A stretch of DNA of 64,000 nt from the IMG/VR virus record IMGVR_UViG_3300027861_002706, positions 53,602 to 117,601 of that record; one strand, 5' to 3'. Position 1 is the stretch's first letter. Every line of letters starts with the position of its first letter. Below the pieces are notes generated by a model, which was not told where the DNA came from, searched no databases, and saw nothing but the letters and a program-made list of their open reading frames with translations. Shown in pieces: positions 55,103 to 63,510 of this stretch. The DNA is from a virus. The position numbers and the translations under genes are program-made.

Positions 55103-55678
55103 CTAGAACGGTCCAAAATTATTGCCGGATCTGATAGCATTTACAGCTGCTAGTCCGCCATAGCCTACACCAAACATCTTCGCCGCTCCACCAGATCTGA
55201 CCGCAGCTGCCGTTATCCCAGCATGTGCTCCAAATGAAGCTCCTGCGCCTATCGCCCGGCTTACAAAATTATCTTCTCCAAGAGCCATAGGAGCTATTCC
55301 AAATGCTGCTACCGATCCAGCGGCTATTGATCTAGTCGTTGCTCTGGACCTATTTCCTCTTTCGTCGATAAAACCACCCAGGACATTAGGCTGGCCTTCT
55401 TCCCCGGGTGTTACTTTCATCTTTTTGCCCGCGAAGTACTGAGAGAGAGACATACGCTGCTCTTCCCCATAGTGCGAAGCTCCTGATCTCGTAGTCCTCG
55501 TGTCCCTCGTTACTAACTCTTTAATAGCAGATACATTACGAACAATATCGGGATCTGTTGCTCCGTTTGCCTGACCTGCATGGTGCAACTTTACTGGATT
55601 CATATCCGATATAAGATCGGTTAAAAAGTTGCCTAACTTCTTACCAACATAGTTATCTATTATTCCGGGCATACCCAT
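55103..55678 (-). CDS. Small Gly/Ala-rich protein (191 aa)
   Basis: Unnamed. Start chosen as ATG 55678: AAGGA lies 7 bases upstream and just after the stop (TAG 55692-55694) of the large fusion gene; an upstream in-frame ATG at 55741 would overlap it by 50 bases and has no ribosome site. Features: NVSAIKELVTRDTRTTRSGASHYGEEQ, then TTRSIAAGSVAAFGIAPMALGE and SFGAHAGITAAAVRSGGAAKMFGVGYGGLAAV (hydrophobic, C-terminal). A possible membrane or virion protein acting with the neighbouring Gly/Ala-rich genes. Confidence 0.4.
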   Translation of the reverse strand: MGMPGIIDNYVGKKLGNFLTDLISDMNPVKLHHAGQANGATDPDIVRNVSAIKELVTRDTRTTRSGASHYGEEQRMSLSQYFAGKKMKVTPGEEGQPNVLGGFIDERGNRSRATTRSIAAGSVAAFGIAPMALGEDNFVSRAIGAGASFGAHAGITAAAVRSGGAAKMFGVGYGGLAAVNAIRSGNNFGPF

Positions 55679-55691
55679 AAGGCTATCCTTA

Positions 55692-58600
55692 CTACCAGTT
55701 TCCTTTTCTTCTCGATCCATTTGCGTGTGTGGTAGGTCCATTATATATCATAGACCTATTACTATGCATCGATGCATTCCTGCTTCCTTGGTCTCTTATT
55801 CCAGATCCGCTAGTATATTTCAATTGATTAGTAGAATTGACTTTTTTACCTTGCCTCCACAAGGCTTTTTTTATCAAGGTGCCATAATCTCCAAAACTCT
55901 TGATGGCGGAGTAATCTGGACCGGGCAGCATTCCCGAAGGCACTCCACTTCCTTGACCAACAGCATTTTGCATATATTTACTTTGAGTAGCTCTGCCAAT
56001 AGCATCTGACGCGGCCTGATACATGGAATAGTTTTTAATCTCATGGCCTTGTCTCCTAAGATCTTTCATCATAGCTTTTACGGCACGAGAATCTTCTACT
56101 ACCTTACTCAGATTGACATTAATCTTAAAGTATTTTACTTTAGTCGGATCATTTCTCGCGGCGTAACCAATTAAAGCATATGGCTGTTTTAATGCATATG
56201 CATAAAAGTTAGCCTGAGAAACGTGCGCCTTCTTAGGGTACTTAAGTTCTTTAAGCGCATCAAAATCTGCAACAGATTTTATTTCTAAAGGAACACCAGA
56301 TTTTAGGACTAGATCGATATGACCCATTATATCTAGTTCAGAATCATGGACGACATGCTCGCTGGCCTGAGCGATACCTCTTCTCAAGTACTCCGATTCT
56401 ATTACCTTGTGTACGAGGGTACCCTTCTCGGAGGATTTTGTGTAGTCATCAAAAGAAGATCTTCCCAAGAGTATATCTTTTAGCCTATCTCCGCGATAGC
56501 CCAGCATAGACGATCTAATCGTATTACTACCATACCCGCTACCATATTTTATCTCGGCTATAGCCTGAGAAGCAAAGTAGTCATTTCCAGAGCCAAAGGA
56601 GTGTAGAAGCGTATCTCCTGAAGGAGACATTCCCTCCAGGGTGTTATACTTGCTCCCTGGATGTTTTATATCACCATTTCTATTACCCAATAATACTAAT
56701 CCTGAAAGAGTGAATATTCCGGCAGCTAAAACACCTCCCTTTCTCTTTATGCCACCCATAGTCTCACCGAACTGACTTCTGGCGATATCTCCTATCGTCT
56801 CTCCTGTGGCTCTACTTGCCGTAGAGTGTGGTTCGGGGATATATCGTGGGAACCCGCCAGACCAGCGTTCTGTATCTCCTGCTAGAATAATCTGGTCTAA
56901 TGTATTTTCGGCGCTTCTTAGCTTGGAGTCATTTACCATATTCCTGATAAACTCATGCATCTCGGTTTGCGCACCATGCGGATTTGATAAATGTTTATTA
57001 AACATATCAAATATGTAAGACATCTGTTGGTCAATGTCGATCGAAGCGTCATGCGCTATTTGCTTTACAAACTTGTCATCTAGCGCTATCACATCTGATA
57101 TTAACCCATGTAAGCTATCTCCACCTTTATTCGTGATATACTCAGCTTTACTGATTCCAGGATGATGTGTTGTGATATACGCATCTGTTGCGAACATCAG
57201 GCTTCGGCCAATTCCGCCAGCCGCGGTTAGAGAGTTTCCGCCCTTTAGCTCAAACCCGGTAGCATAGTTCTGTAAAAATTTTAGCGTATCACGTTCCAGG
57301 CTGCCGCTCTTTGTCCATTTCAAATCACTCTCATAGGAGGGACCCATTATGCTTGATCCGCCCCCTGCTCCGAATATTCTGTCTAGCGTTTTTTCGGCAA
57401 TATCGAGATGTCTTATTCCAGCTGTACTTCTTCTTATTACATCTAAGCTTGTCTGACCAGAAGATCTGTCTAGCTCTGTAAGATCTCTAACCATAGTCGC
57501 AGCTTGCTTAACTATCTTCTCTTCATCGGTACTTGCTGTTCGTATGTTCTCCGAGGGGAAAGCCCTCTCTAAAAAATCCCCCTGGATTTTGTTAAGATCT
57601 TGACTAGTATAGTCTCTAACATTCTTAGCAAGCGAGTGTAGCCCGCCCCTATTCCCCCTGCTGCCGTGGTTTAGGTACTGAGTCGTCTCACCAGTCTCTA
57701 TACCCTGACGTATTAGACTCTTGATCTCATCTCTGTTATGCACGCCTTTTGCCAGATTCTCCCGTATCTGCTCCTGATTTAGATTACTTACATTGAAGTT
57801 CTCATCTCTAACCATCATCCAAAACTGCACATCCTTCATTTTGTCAGAAGCATCGGCTAGATGTATAACATCATTCGCCATTGTGCCTGAAGAAAAAGGA
57901 TCATGATAACCAGTACGATCAATACCAAATACAGTTTTGAATCTTATCGCGTACTCTCCGCCTTTTTGACGGATCGCCGCATCAGTATGACTTGTTAATG
58001 TATCGATATGTCTGGCGTATGCACCCATATCAAACTTCATGTTCCAAGCAACTGCAGCCTTTTTCCCTGTTCGATTGTTTAGACTCTCTGCCTCAGCTAA
58101 AAACCGGTCTATCATATCCGTGCTAGACTCTACGCTAACTTGACTTACCTTAGCTCCATGCCTTTCCATGAATAATTGTTTACCAAACCCTATATTTAAT
58201 GGTGAACCTATCTTTGCTACTGCTACTGCATAGGCGCCAGAAGGGGGATTATTCATCAGATTGGCTGTAATTTTTCTGAGTACTTCTGGATCTCTTACCT
58301 GAAATTTACCACGCTGTGCCTCTATCTCCTCCCTGACTGCCTTGGCTATATCTGATGTATCCTTAAATCCCCCCCCCTCTGCTTCCTTATAGAATTGGGC
58401 TAACTGTTCATTTCCAATTACTTTATGTGGCAGAACTTCCCCATCAGGGGCAGCAGGTCTCTCGTATTCTATTTTTATTTTAGTTGAGTCTATGCCAGTG
58501 CCAGCCAGATCTAGTTTGTCTAAGTGAATATTTGTTTTCTGATCTGTCGAGGTTCTATTACCTGCCCCATCTATGCTTATGATCTCTGATGCTGACTGTG

Positions 58601-60182
58601 TTATCTGGCCTGGGCGATTTCTCTCAGCCGGTGTATCACCCCTAGTGCTGCCGCTATCTCGAATCTCATGTATGACACCCGAACTGGTTATTGCATGAGT
58701 CTTGCTTCCTCCAGGAAGCTTCGTGGTTTCAGTGTCAAGATGCATTTCAGTACTAAATGGAGATCTAACAGTCGTACCGGGGGAATATTTAGATTCAGCA
58801 GGAAATATAGTACCAACAGGAGAGCCAGGAGTAGCGGAGGTAGGAGCAGCAGGAGTAGGAATAGCACCAGCAGCGGCGGGAGTAGGAGCAGGAGTAGGAA
58901 TAGCACCAGCGGGAGCAGCGGGAGTAGGAATAGCACCAGCAGCGGCGGGAGTAGGAGCAGGAGTAGGAATAGCACCAGCGGGAGCAGCGGGAGTGGGAAT
59001 AGCAGTAGCGGGAGCGGATGGAGGCACCCCTAAAGCAGCACTACGGTTAGCCTTAAATGCGGCATCTGCTTCTGCCCTAGTAACTTCCTCTCCTACGGGG
59101 AAGTAGAGGTCAGAGTCGGACTTTCCAGAAATGTAATCATATTTGATTCGAGAAAGCTTTGATAGCTGCTCATCTCCATACTCGGTCACCTGAATATATG
59201 AAGGCCTACTACCTTTTACTACTTGGCCTCCTTCTACTATGCGAGATCGAGGATCTCCTTTGGTCTCATTATTGAAGGGTAAATTTGCAGGCGCATCATC
59301 AATTACCATGGCTACATTTTTATGCTTACGTATCTCTTCTACTTTTCTTGAAGCCCCTTCTTCTGTTCCTCCGTATATTTTCTGAGTAAAGAGATCCTCA
59401 AGCCCATGATGCTTTAAGTTTGCCTCTGTCATCTCCTGCATGTGTGGCGAGCGACTAGTATATAAATTTACCTCGAATCCCTTACTCTTCCAGAATTCTA
59501 GATTATGAACAAGACCTTTATCTACGGGAATCTCACTAAGCCCAGGAGTCCCCTTCATCTCACGAGTATAGTCTGCAAGAGCATCTACAATATTGCCGGG
59601 GTGTCTCTTCTGAGCCGCTTCGAATACTTCGTCACCTGCAGAAGAGAATAATGTGCTATCTAGATCTACGAATATTTTGGGCTTATTCCTACTTTTCCAT
59701 CTTTGAAAACCTTGTTTTATCTGAGGAAAATTTTCATTAATAATTGCGGCCCCTACCGGGAGGCTACCCCCGGGTATTACCGCAGCAGCTGCCACATATG
59801 CTGCGGCCTTTTTCCAGCCCTTCAGTTTTTTCATCTTTCTAATCGCGGCTTGGACAGCACTCTCCGGCCTCTGAGGGGAAGCAGCGGGAGTAGGAATAGC
59901 ACCAGCAGTAGCAGTAGTAGTAGGAGTACGAGCAGGAGCGGGAGTGTGAATAGCAGGAGCACGAGCAGGAGAGGGAGTGTGAATAGCAGGAGCACGAGCA
60001 GGAGAGGGAGTGTGAGGTATGGGCCGTTTCGTAGAGGAGGGATTTGAGCCCGAGAGGATTGGCTTCCTTGCTGCCGTTGCCTCTGCCGCTGCCTTTTCCG
60101 CTGCTCTCTTTTCTGCTGCTAGCTTTGCTGCTGCCTTTGCTGCTGGAGTATTACGGTTTCCTCTGGGATTTATCTTTGCCAT
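55692..60182 (-). CDS. HAD / DEDD-like exonuclease / PD-(D/E)XK-like nuclease fusion (1496 aa)
   Basis: A multi-enzyme fusion. Residues 1-40 are basic, Ala-rich; 55-105 and 390-445 are Pro/Ala linkers encoded by tandem DNA repeats. HAD-like phosphatase: FVDLDSTLF (D173, D175), YTSR (241-244), K280, VIDDAPAN (D295, D296). DEDD-exonuclease-like: LDTETT (D483, E485), WNMKFDMG (N714, D718), with a possible third site near D886; spacing is wide. A hydrophobic segment lies at 1149-1166. PD-(D/E)XK-like: H1258, GHIDLVL (D1290), LEIKS (E1300, K1302), Q1323 in HVSQANFYAYAL, as in Cas4/RecB-type nucleases. It heads the head genes; probably a nucleic-acid-processing virion or ejected protein. Activities are inferred from motifs. 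Confidence 0.65.
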   Translation of the reverse strand: MAKINPRGNRNTPAAKAAAKLAAEKRAAEKAAAEATAARKPILSGSNPSSTKRPIPHTPSPARAPAIHTPSPARAPAIHTPAPARTPTTTATAGAIPTPAASPQRPESAVQAAIRKMKKLKGWKKAAAYVAAAAVIPGGSLPVGAAIINENFPQIKQGFQRWKSRNKPKIFVDLDSTLFSSAGDEVFEAAQKRHPGNIVDALADYTREMKGTPGLSEIPVDKGLVHNLEFWKSKGFEVNLYTSRSPHMQEMTEANLKHHGLEDLFTQKIYGGTEEGASRKVEEIRKHKNVAMVIDDAPANLPFNNETKGDPRSRIVEGGQVVKGSRPSYIQVTEYGDEQLSKLSRIKYDYISGKSDSDLYFPVGEEVTRAEADAAFKANRSAALGVPPSAPATAIPTPAAPAGAIPTPAPTPAAAGAIPTPAAPAGAIPTPAPTPAAAGAIPTPAAPTSATPGSPVGTIFPAESKYSPGTTVRSPFSTEMHLDTETTKLPGGSKTHAITSSGVIHEIRDSGSTRGDTPAERNRPGQITQSASEIISIDGAGNRTSTDQKTNIHLDKLDLAGTGIDSTKIKIEYERPAAPDGEVLPHKVIGNEQLAQFYKEAEGGGFKDTSDIAKAVREEIEAQRGKFQVRDPEVLRKITANLMNNPPSGAYAVAVAKIGSPLNIGFGKQLFMERHGAKVSQVSVESSTDMIDRFLAEAESLNNRTGKKAAVAWNMKFDMGAYARHIDTLTSHTDAAIRQKGGEYAIRFKTVFGIDRTGYHDPFSSGTMANDVIHLADASDKMKDVQFWMMVRDENFNVSNLNQEQIRENLAKGVHNRDEIKSLIRQGIETGETTQYLNHGSRGNRGGLHSLAKNVRDYTSQDLNKIQGDFLERAFPSENIRTASTDEEKIVKQAATMVRDLTELDRSSGQTSLDVIRRSTAGIRHLDIAEKTLDRIFGAGGGSSIMGPSYESDLKWTKSGSLERDTLKFLQNYATGFELKGGNSLTAAGGIGRSLMFATDAYITTHHPGISKAEYITNKGGDSLHGLISDVIALDDKFVKQIAHDASIDIDQQMSYIFDMFNKHLSNPHGAQTEMHEFIRNMVNDSKLRSAENTLDQIILAGDTERWSGGFPRYIPEPHSTASRATGETIGDIARSQFGETMGGIKRKGGVLAAGIFTLSGLVLLGNRNGDIKHPGSKYNTLEGMSPSGDTLLHSFGSGNDYFASQAIAEIKYGSGYGSNTIRSSMLGYRGDRLKDILLGRSSFDDYTKSSEKGTLVHKVIESEYLRRGIAQASEHVVHDSELDIMGHIDLVLKSGVPLEIKSVADFDALKELKYPKKAHVSQANFYAYALKQPYALIGYAARNDPTKVKYFKINVNLSKVVEDSRAVKAMMKDLRRQGHEIKNYSMYQAASDAIGRATQSKYMQNAVGQGSGVPSGMLPGPDYSAIKSFGDYGTLIKKALWRQGKKVNSTNQLKYTSGSGIRDQGSRNASMHSNRSMIYNGPTTHANGSRRKGNW
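58865..59002. repeat. Two near-perfect 69-bp repeats in a Pro/Ala linker
   Basis: 58865-58933 and 58934-59002 differ at one visible base. Each encodes 23 residues of the type IPTPAAPAGAIPTPAPTPAA in the 1496-aa protein; a partial copy lies on the low-coordinate side. Linker length probably varies between related phages. Confidence 0.85.
59940..60017. repeat. 33-bp repeats in the N-terminal linker
   Basis: Two and a partial third copy of a 33-bp unit encode HTPSPARAPAI in the N-terminal Pro/Ala linker of the 1496-aa protein, just before the HAD-like region. The same gene holds the 69-bp repeats. Confidence 0.75.
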
Positions 60183-60946
60183 TATTCACCAAACACTTCT
60201 GGCGCAATGGTCTTAGAATCGTTATGCATCTCAATCTCTGTAGCTGTAATATTGCCGTCAGAATCTTGAGAAGCCATCCGTATCTTCTTGGCCTTTTCCA
60301 TGAGATTAGCTGCGACTTTTGAAGGATCAGCATATCCTTTGGAAGCTGCATCTGCTTTGGACTTCCTCGTAGTGAGAAGCTCACGCATAAGCCTTAGTTT
60401 TGTTTTAACCAGTTTTTCGTAGAATTCGGCGGCCTTGGAACTCTCATTGCTATAGAAAGGCTGGCCTGCTGGGCTATACCCGCTTATAACTCTTCGTTCT
60501 ATCTTTGGGTCCATGGCAAGTTGCATGGCGGCTCTTGCCTCTAACGTCATCTGGAATACTATCTGGTCTACTAGCATCCTGTCATATGCGGAAGAAGGAT
60601 CTTCTGGATTTATGCCTGCCGCCTCGCTGAACTGATCTGTCCACTGTCTTATCTGGTAGGACTCTACAGGACAATCACCTCCAAATGGACGATCTATCTT
60701 ATTGCGTACCAGAGGGCATTTCTCAAAGTATGGGCACTGCTCATCTCTACATACCATGGGGCCTGCCATGGGAGCAAAGCCAAACTTAACAGATTCTGTA
60801 TATCTGGCAAGATTTCCTCTTTGGACTTCTGTGAGAGCAGTTTCTTCCTTGCCAGTCAGGCTATTGTCATTTATTACTACTTCAGGTAAGTTCTCGGCGT
60901 TTTCAGGAACAGTAACCCCAGGACCGAAGAGCTCGTTTGAATTCAT
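60182..60946 (-). CDS. Cys-containing protein of unknown function, possibly small terminase-like (254 aa)
   Basis: Residues 1-40 are acidic and disordered. A Cys cluster follows: VCRDEQCPYFEKCPLVRN and DCPVE (C66, C71, C77, C92), which could bind zinc or iron-sulfur. The C-terminal part is helical and basic (KLVKTKLRLMRELLTTRKSKADAASKG). Location before the fusion and, further on, the terminase would suit a packaging recognition subunit, but I see no clear helix-turn-helix. It overlaps the 81-aa gene by 44 bases and shares one base with the 1496-aa gene. Confidence 0.45.
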   Translation of the reverse strand: MNSNELFGPGVTVPENAENLPEVVINDNSLTGKEETALTEVQRGNLARYTESVKFGFAPMAGPMVCRDEQCPYFEKCPLVRNKIDRPFGGDCPVESYQIRQWTDQFSEAAGINPEDPSSAYDRMLVDQIVFQMTLEARAAMQLAMDPKIERRVISGYSPAGQPFYSNESSKAAEFYEKLVKTKLRLMRELLTTRKSKADAASKGYADPSKVAANLMEKAKKIRMASQDSDGNITATEIEMHNDSKTIAPEVFGE

Positions 60947-61148
60947 CTTTGTTCACTCTCATCTCGTTGCCAAAAATCAACCTGAGGCAGGTTCTAGCGT
61001 GCATGCAATTCTTACCCCTAGCTGCGGCTACACCTAAATATGTTTTGGTTAACTCCGGTTGATTACTATAGATGTATTGCATTGCTTCATCTTTGCCGTC
61101 CACCAGCTTTGCAAATCTTTTAGGTATATATTCTACACTATTAGACAC
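60903..61148 (-). CDS. Small basic protein of unknown function (81 aa)
   Basis: A short gene directly after the intrinsic terminator. Start is GTG 61148, with GGAG 8 bases upstream. Sequence: EYIPKRFAKLVDGKDEAMQYI, then a Cys-containing GKNCMHARTCLRLIFG, and the basic C-terminus KDEFKRALRSWGYCS. It is mostly helical and could be DNA-binding, but no family is recognised. It overlaps the 254-aa gene by 44 bases, suggesting coupled translation. It is the first gene of the long structural array. Confidence 0.45.
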   Translation of the reverse strand: MSNSVEYIPKRFAKLVDGKDEAMQYIYSNQPELTKTYLGVAAARGKNCMHARTCLRLIFGNEMRVNKDEFKRALRSWGYCS

Positions 61149-61160
61149 TAATCTACTCCG

Positions 61161-61200
61161 TTAAAAAATAGAGCCCCACTGCTATTACACAATGGGGCTC
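61161..61200 (-). terminator. Strong intrinsic terminator after the RNR gene
   Basis: On the minus strand an 8-bp stem GAGCCCCA / TGGGGCTC (61193-61200 and 61171-61178) closes a 14-base loop and is followed by a run of six T (61163-61168) within TATTTTTT. The stop of RNR lies 23 bases before it, the GTG of the 81-aa gene 12 bases after. It should end RNR transcripts. No promoter fits between it and the next gene, so read-through or an internal promoter must feed the late array. Confidence 0.85.
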
Positions 61201-61223
61201 CAAAAGTGAGGATATGTGACATG

Positions 61224-63197
61224 CTATGTTAGCTCGCACCGGTCTCCGGTGCATGCCCATGTCTTGGCGCCCTCGGTAGTATCTTCAGTTTCGTACATAC
61301 TGAGATAACGATAATCTATCTCTGGTAAGTTTGCAAGCATTTTATTATACTCTTCTTCAGTGCATTCTTCGTATGGCGCCTGTTCATACCTGCCACCATC
61401 ATATGGTAAGAATGATACACCATTTATTATGTCCCAGTTTTTATATACCCAATTGCCTACTTCAAACCACTCATTATCTTTTACATAAACAGTGCAAGAC
61501 GCATTATGCTCACACCAGTTCTCTTGTATCTTCTTGTATTGCTCCAGCTGCTCCATGGCAGTCATGTCTCCTCGTAGGACAGAACCATCAGGAGATTTTA
61601 CAGGGAAGGATACAACCCAGGTGATAACATCGTCTGCAGACCAGCTTTTCCCTTCCTTATATATAGCGCATGCTTCTGCGTCACCACCCTCAGCTTTCGC
61701 CCAGTCTTCTTTCCTTTGACCGGTCTCAGGAGACATGGGGACCTTTTGATCCTGTAGCATCCTGAATAATGGGTCAGTAGCAGATATACGATATCTGCGT
61801 CTATAGTAGCTTGCATACCTCGTGTGAATACCAGAAGAAGAGTCGACTAATTGGGATACAGTTCCGGAGGGTTTTACACAAGTTATAGCAGCAGGCATAC
61901 TTACGCCCAGTAGTTCAGACGCATGTTTGGCTATTTTAATTGCTTTCCTTTTCATTGCGCGCAGCGCGTCGGCGCTTAATAGTGTTTTGTTATCCATGAT
62001 GCCTGTCAACGAGACTCCAAGAAGTCGTTCCTCCTCACAGTTCTCTTTCCACTTATCGTTCAAATACGGGAAATCGGTGAAGCAGGACTGTATCACACCT
62101 ATCCATACGGCGGTCTCTACCTTTTTAAACAGGGTATCCAGGTCATCCTCGGCTCGTACCACGACCTCGGACAGATTACAGAACTCCTGGTGGCGTAAGC
62201 TTATCTCTGCACACGGGTTAGTCCCTGAAATCAAGTAGCCTTGTCTGCGTTTTGGAGATCTTGTCCTAACAGATTGAACATTAAATATACCCCGTTCCCC
62301 CGTCCCAGAGGATGCTAATGTACTCCACTCCTTGAGGAAGTCAGTAGCACTGGGCTTCTCTAGATACACAGCACTGTTATTAGCCATTGCACGTCTCAGT
62401 GGAAAGGGCCACACCTTAGCACTAGCCATTTCTTTGTCAGATAAGTCAGATAAACTAATTTGACTCGATCTCCGTACACCTCCCACAACAACAATCTCTG
62501 CTATTTGGTTCAGTATGTCATGACACTCCAGAGAGGTCAGTTTACGCCCCTGCGCATTTTGGAATATCTCACGCATGAATGCATGAAGCTGTACGAGGGG
62601 TTCGGGTCCAGAGGACCTACCACCCATTGTATAGAGACGAGATCCTTTAGGTCTTATGTTTGTATAGTCCATGTCGACGTCGTGTCCTTCATAGAGGGAG
62701 TCGACGAGAAGTTTAACAGATTTAGTCCATCCGCCGCGAGAGTCCTTAATTGTATGTTGTTTTGTATATGCACCGTCGCGGAAGGTGCCTACCACTGGGA
62801 GCTTTTCTATATGTTTAGATTCAACAGAGAAGCCATACCCTGTACCACACATTAGTATGTATAGCGCTTCTGAGAAGGCTATTGGGTCATCAATGACCTG
62901 GAACGAGCAGTTATACATGCAGGTATTGTCTTTTTCCGCCGCGGGGCCTGCAGCCCAGAGTGATCTCATCGATGGCATCACCTCGAACCCCAGTATAGAT
63001 GAATGAATCTTTTCGTAGGTCTTAAGCGGAACCCTGTCCCCCATGTGTTTACGTATGAAATTTACGTACCTGTCTGTGGTTTCACTCCATGTTTCCCTGC
63101 GGTTCTCCTCGTCTCTCCACCTCGAGTATGTGCGCATGTATACGAATTCCGCCGCGTCGTTTGAGAAGCCTGTGTGTAGTTCGTCCTTAGTAAGCAT
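61224..63197 (-). CDS. nrdJ: Class II (adenosylcobalamin) ribonucleotide reductase, monomeric type (657 aa)
   Basis: Reduces ribonucleoside triphosphates to deoxyribonucleotides using a cobalamin-generated radical. Cys97 (MYNCSFQV) and Cys340 (EFCNLSEV) would be the redox pair, Cys329 and Glu331 (NPCAEISL) the radical site, and C-terminal Cys649/Cys654 (CTGDRCEL) the re-reducing pair, as in the Lactobacillus leichmannii type. GGVRRSSQ and CVKPSGTV are also typical. The length is a little shorter than the 739-aa relative. Several phages carry this enzyme to supply dNTPs during replication. Ribosome site AAGGG is 8 bases from ATG 63197. Confidence 0.85.
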   Translation of the reverse strand: MLTKDELHTGFSNDAAEFVYMRTYSRWRDEENRRETWSETTDRYVNFIRKHMGDRVPLKTYEKIHSSILGFEVMPSMRSLWAAGPAAEKDNTCMYNCSFQVIDDPIAFSEALYILMCGTGYGFSVESKHIEKLPVVGTFRDGAYTKQHTIKDSRGGWTKSVKLLVDSLYEGHDVDMDYTNIRPKGSRLYTMGGRSSGPEPLVQLHAFMREIFQNAQGRKLTSLECHDILNQIAEIVVVGGVRRSSQISLSDLSDKEMASAKVWPFPLRRAMANNSAVYLEKPSATDFLKEWSTLASSGTGERGIFNVQSVRTRSPKRRQGYLISGTNPCAEISLRHQEFCNLSEVVVRAEDDLDTLFKKVETAVWIGVIQSCFTDFPYLNDKWKENCEEERLLGVSLTGIMDNKTLLSADALRAMKRKAIKIAKHASELLGVSMPAAITCVKPSGTVSQLVDSSSGIHTRYASYYRRRYRISATDPLFRMLQDQKVPMSPETGQRKEDWAKAEGGDAEACAIYKEGKSWSADDVITWVVSFPVKSPDGSVLRGDMTAMEQLEQYKKIQENWCEHNASCTVYVKDNEWFEVGNWVYKNWDIINGVSFLPYDGGRYEQAPYEECTEEEYNKMLANLPEIDYRYLSMYETEDTTEGAKTWACTGDRCELT

Positions 63198-63294
63198 ACC
63201 TCATGCCCTTGTCTATCTGGGGTCTCCAGAAAATTAGTGTGAACGATCCATCGTAGTACATCTCTGAGGGTATTGCAAATGGGTAAAACGCCAT
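63187..63294 (-). CDS. Short ORF upstream of and overlapping RNR (35 aa)
   Basis: A 35-codon frame, ATG 63294 to TAA 63187, whose end overlaps the RNR start by 11 bases in another frame. It would encode an aromatic-rich peptide (MAFYPFAIPSEMYY..., WRPQIDKGMRYAY). The ATG lacks a good Shine-Dalgarno site, which lowers confidence, but the overlap would allow coupled translation. It may be a small gene or a regulatory leader of RNR; the peptide matches nothing I know. Confidence 0.35.
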   Translation of the reverse strand: MAFYPFAIPSEMYYDGSFTLIFWRPQIDKGMRYAY

Positions 63295-63371
63295 TCAGGA
63301 GAGTTTTTTTCTGTGAAAAATTTTAAGGAGTTTACCCCCCAGGGTTTATGTCTGAAAAATATTATTTAGGC

Positions 63372-63399
63372 ATTCATATTGGGCCTTAAAAATATGAAT
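63372..63399. promoter_or_regulatory. Perfect 9-bp inverted repeat in divergent region
   Basis: ATTCATATT (63372-63380) and AATATGAAT (63391-63399) are exact inverted copies with a 10-base spacer, AT-rich, in the gap between divergent transcripts. It could be an operator for a dimeric repressor, or a hairpin. No binding protein is identified in the window. Confidence 0.4.
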
Positions 63400-63450
63400 T
63401 CGGCTCGCTGTATAGTTTTATTATATGCGACTTTGGGAGGAATTCCATTC

Positions 63451-63492
63451 ATGGTCCCCCCCTTTCCCTGTTCCTTGGGCATAGTGTCCTAG
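63451..63492 (+). CDS. Possible 13-residue leader peptide
   Basis: ATG 63451, preceded by GGGAGGA 9 bases away, reads MVPPFPCSLGIVS and stops at 63490-63492. The Pro-rich codons upstream of the plus-strand gene could act as a leader or be chance. Low confidence. Confidence 0.2.
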   Translation: MVPPFPCSLGIVS

Positions 63493-63510
63493 GAATTTTG
63501 AAAGGTGGAC

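Larger units (their letters stand above)
63198..63510. other. Divergent intergenic region between RNR and the plus-strand gene
   Basis: About 300 bases with no long gene. Besides the 35-codon ORF (63187-63294), it contains a minus-strand TATAAT-like -10 (63420-63425) with only a weak -35, a perfect AT-rich inverted repeat (63372-63399), a 13-codon plus-strand ORF (63451-63492) with a strong Shine-Dalgarno site GGGAGG, and T-rich stretches (63305-63310). This is the likely site of the promoters for the two divergent transcripts. None of the promoter calls is firm. Confidence 0.4.

Noticed and set aside
63350-63391. 13-codon plus-strand ORF MSEKYYLGIHIGP, similar to the start of RuvC-like nucleases
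   Set aside because: It stops at once, has poor ribosome-site spacing, and the key Asp is His; it is likely chance or a decayed remnant.
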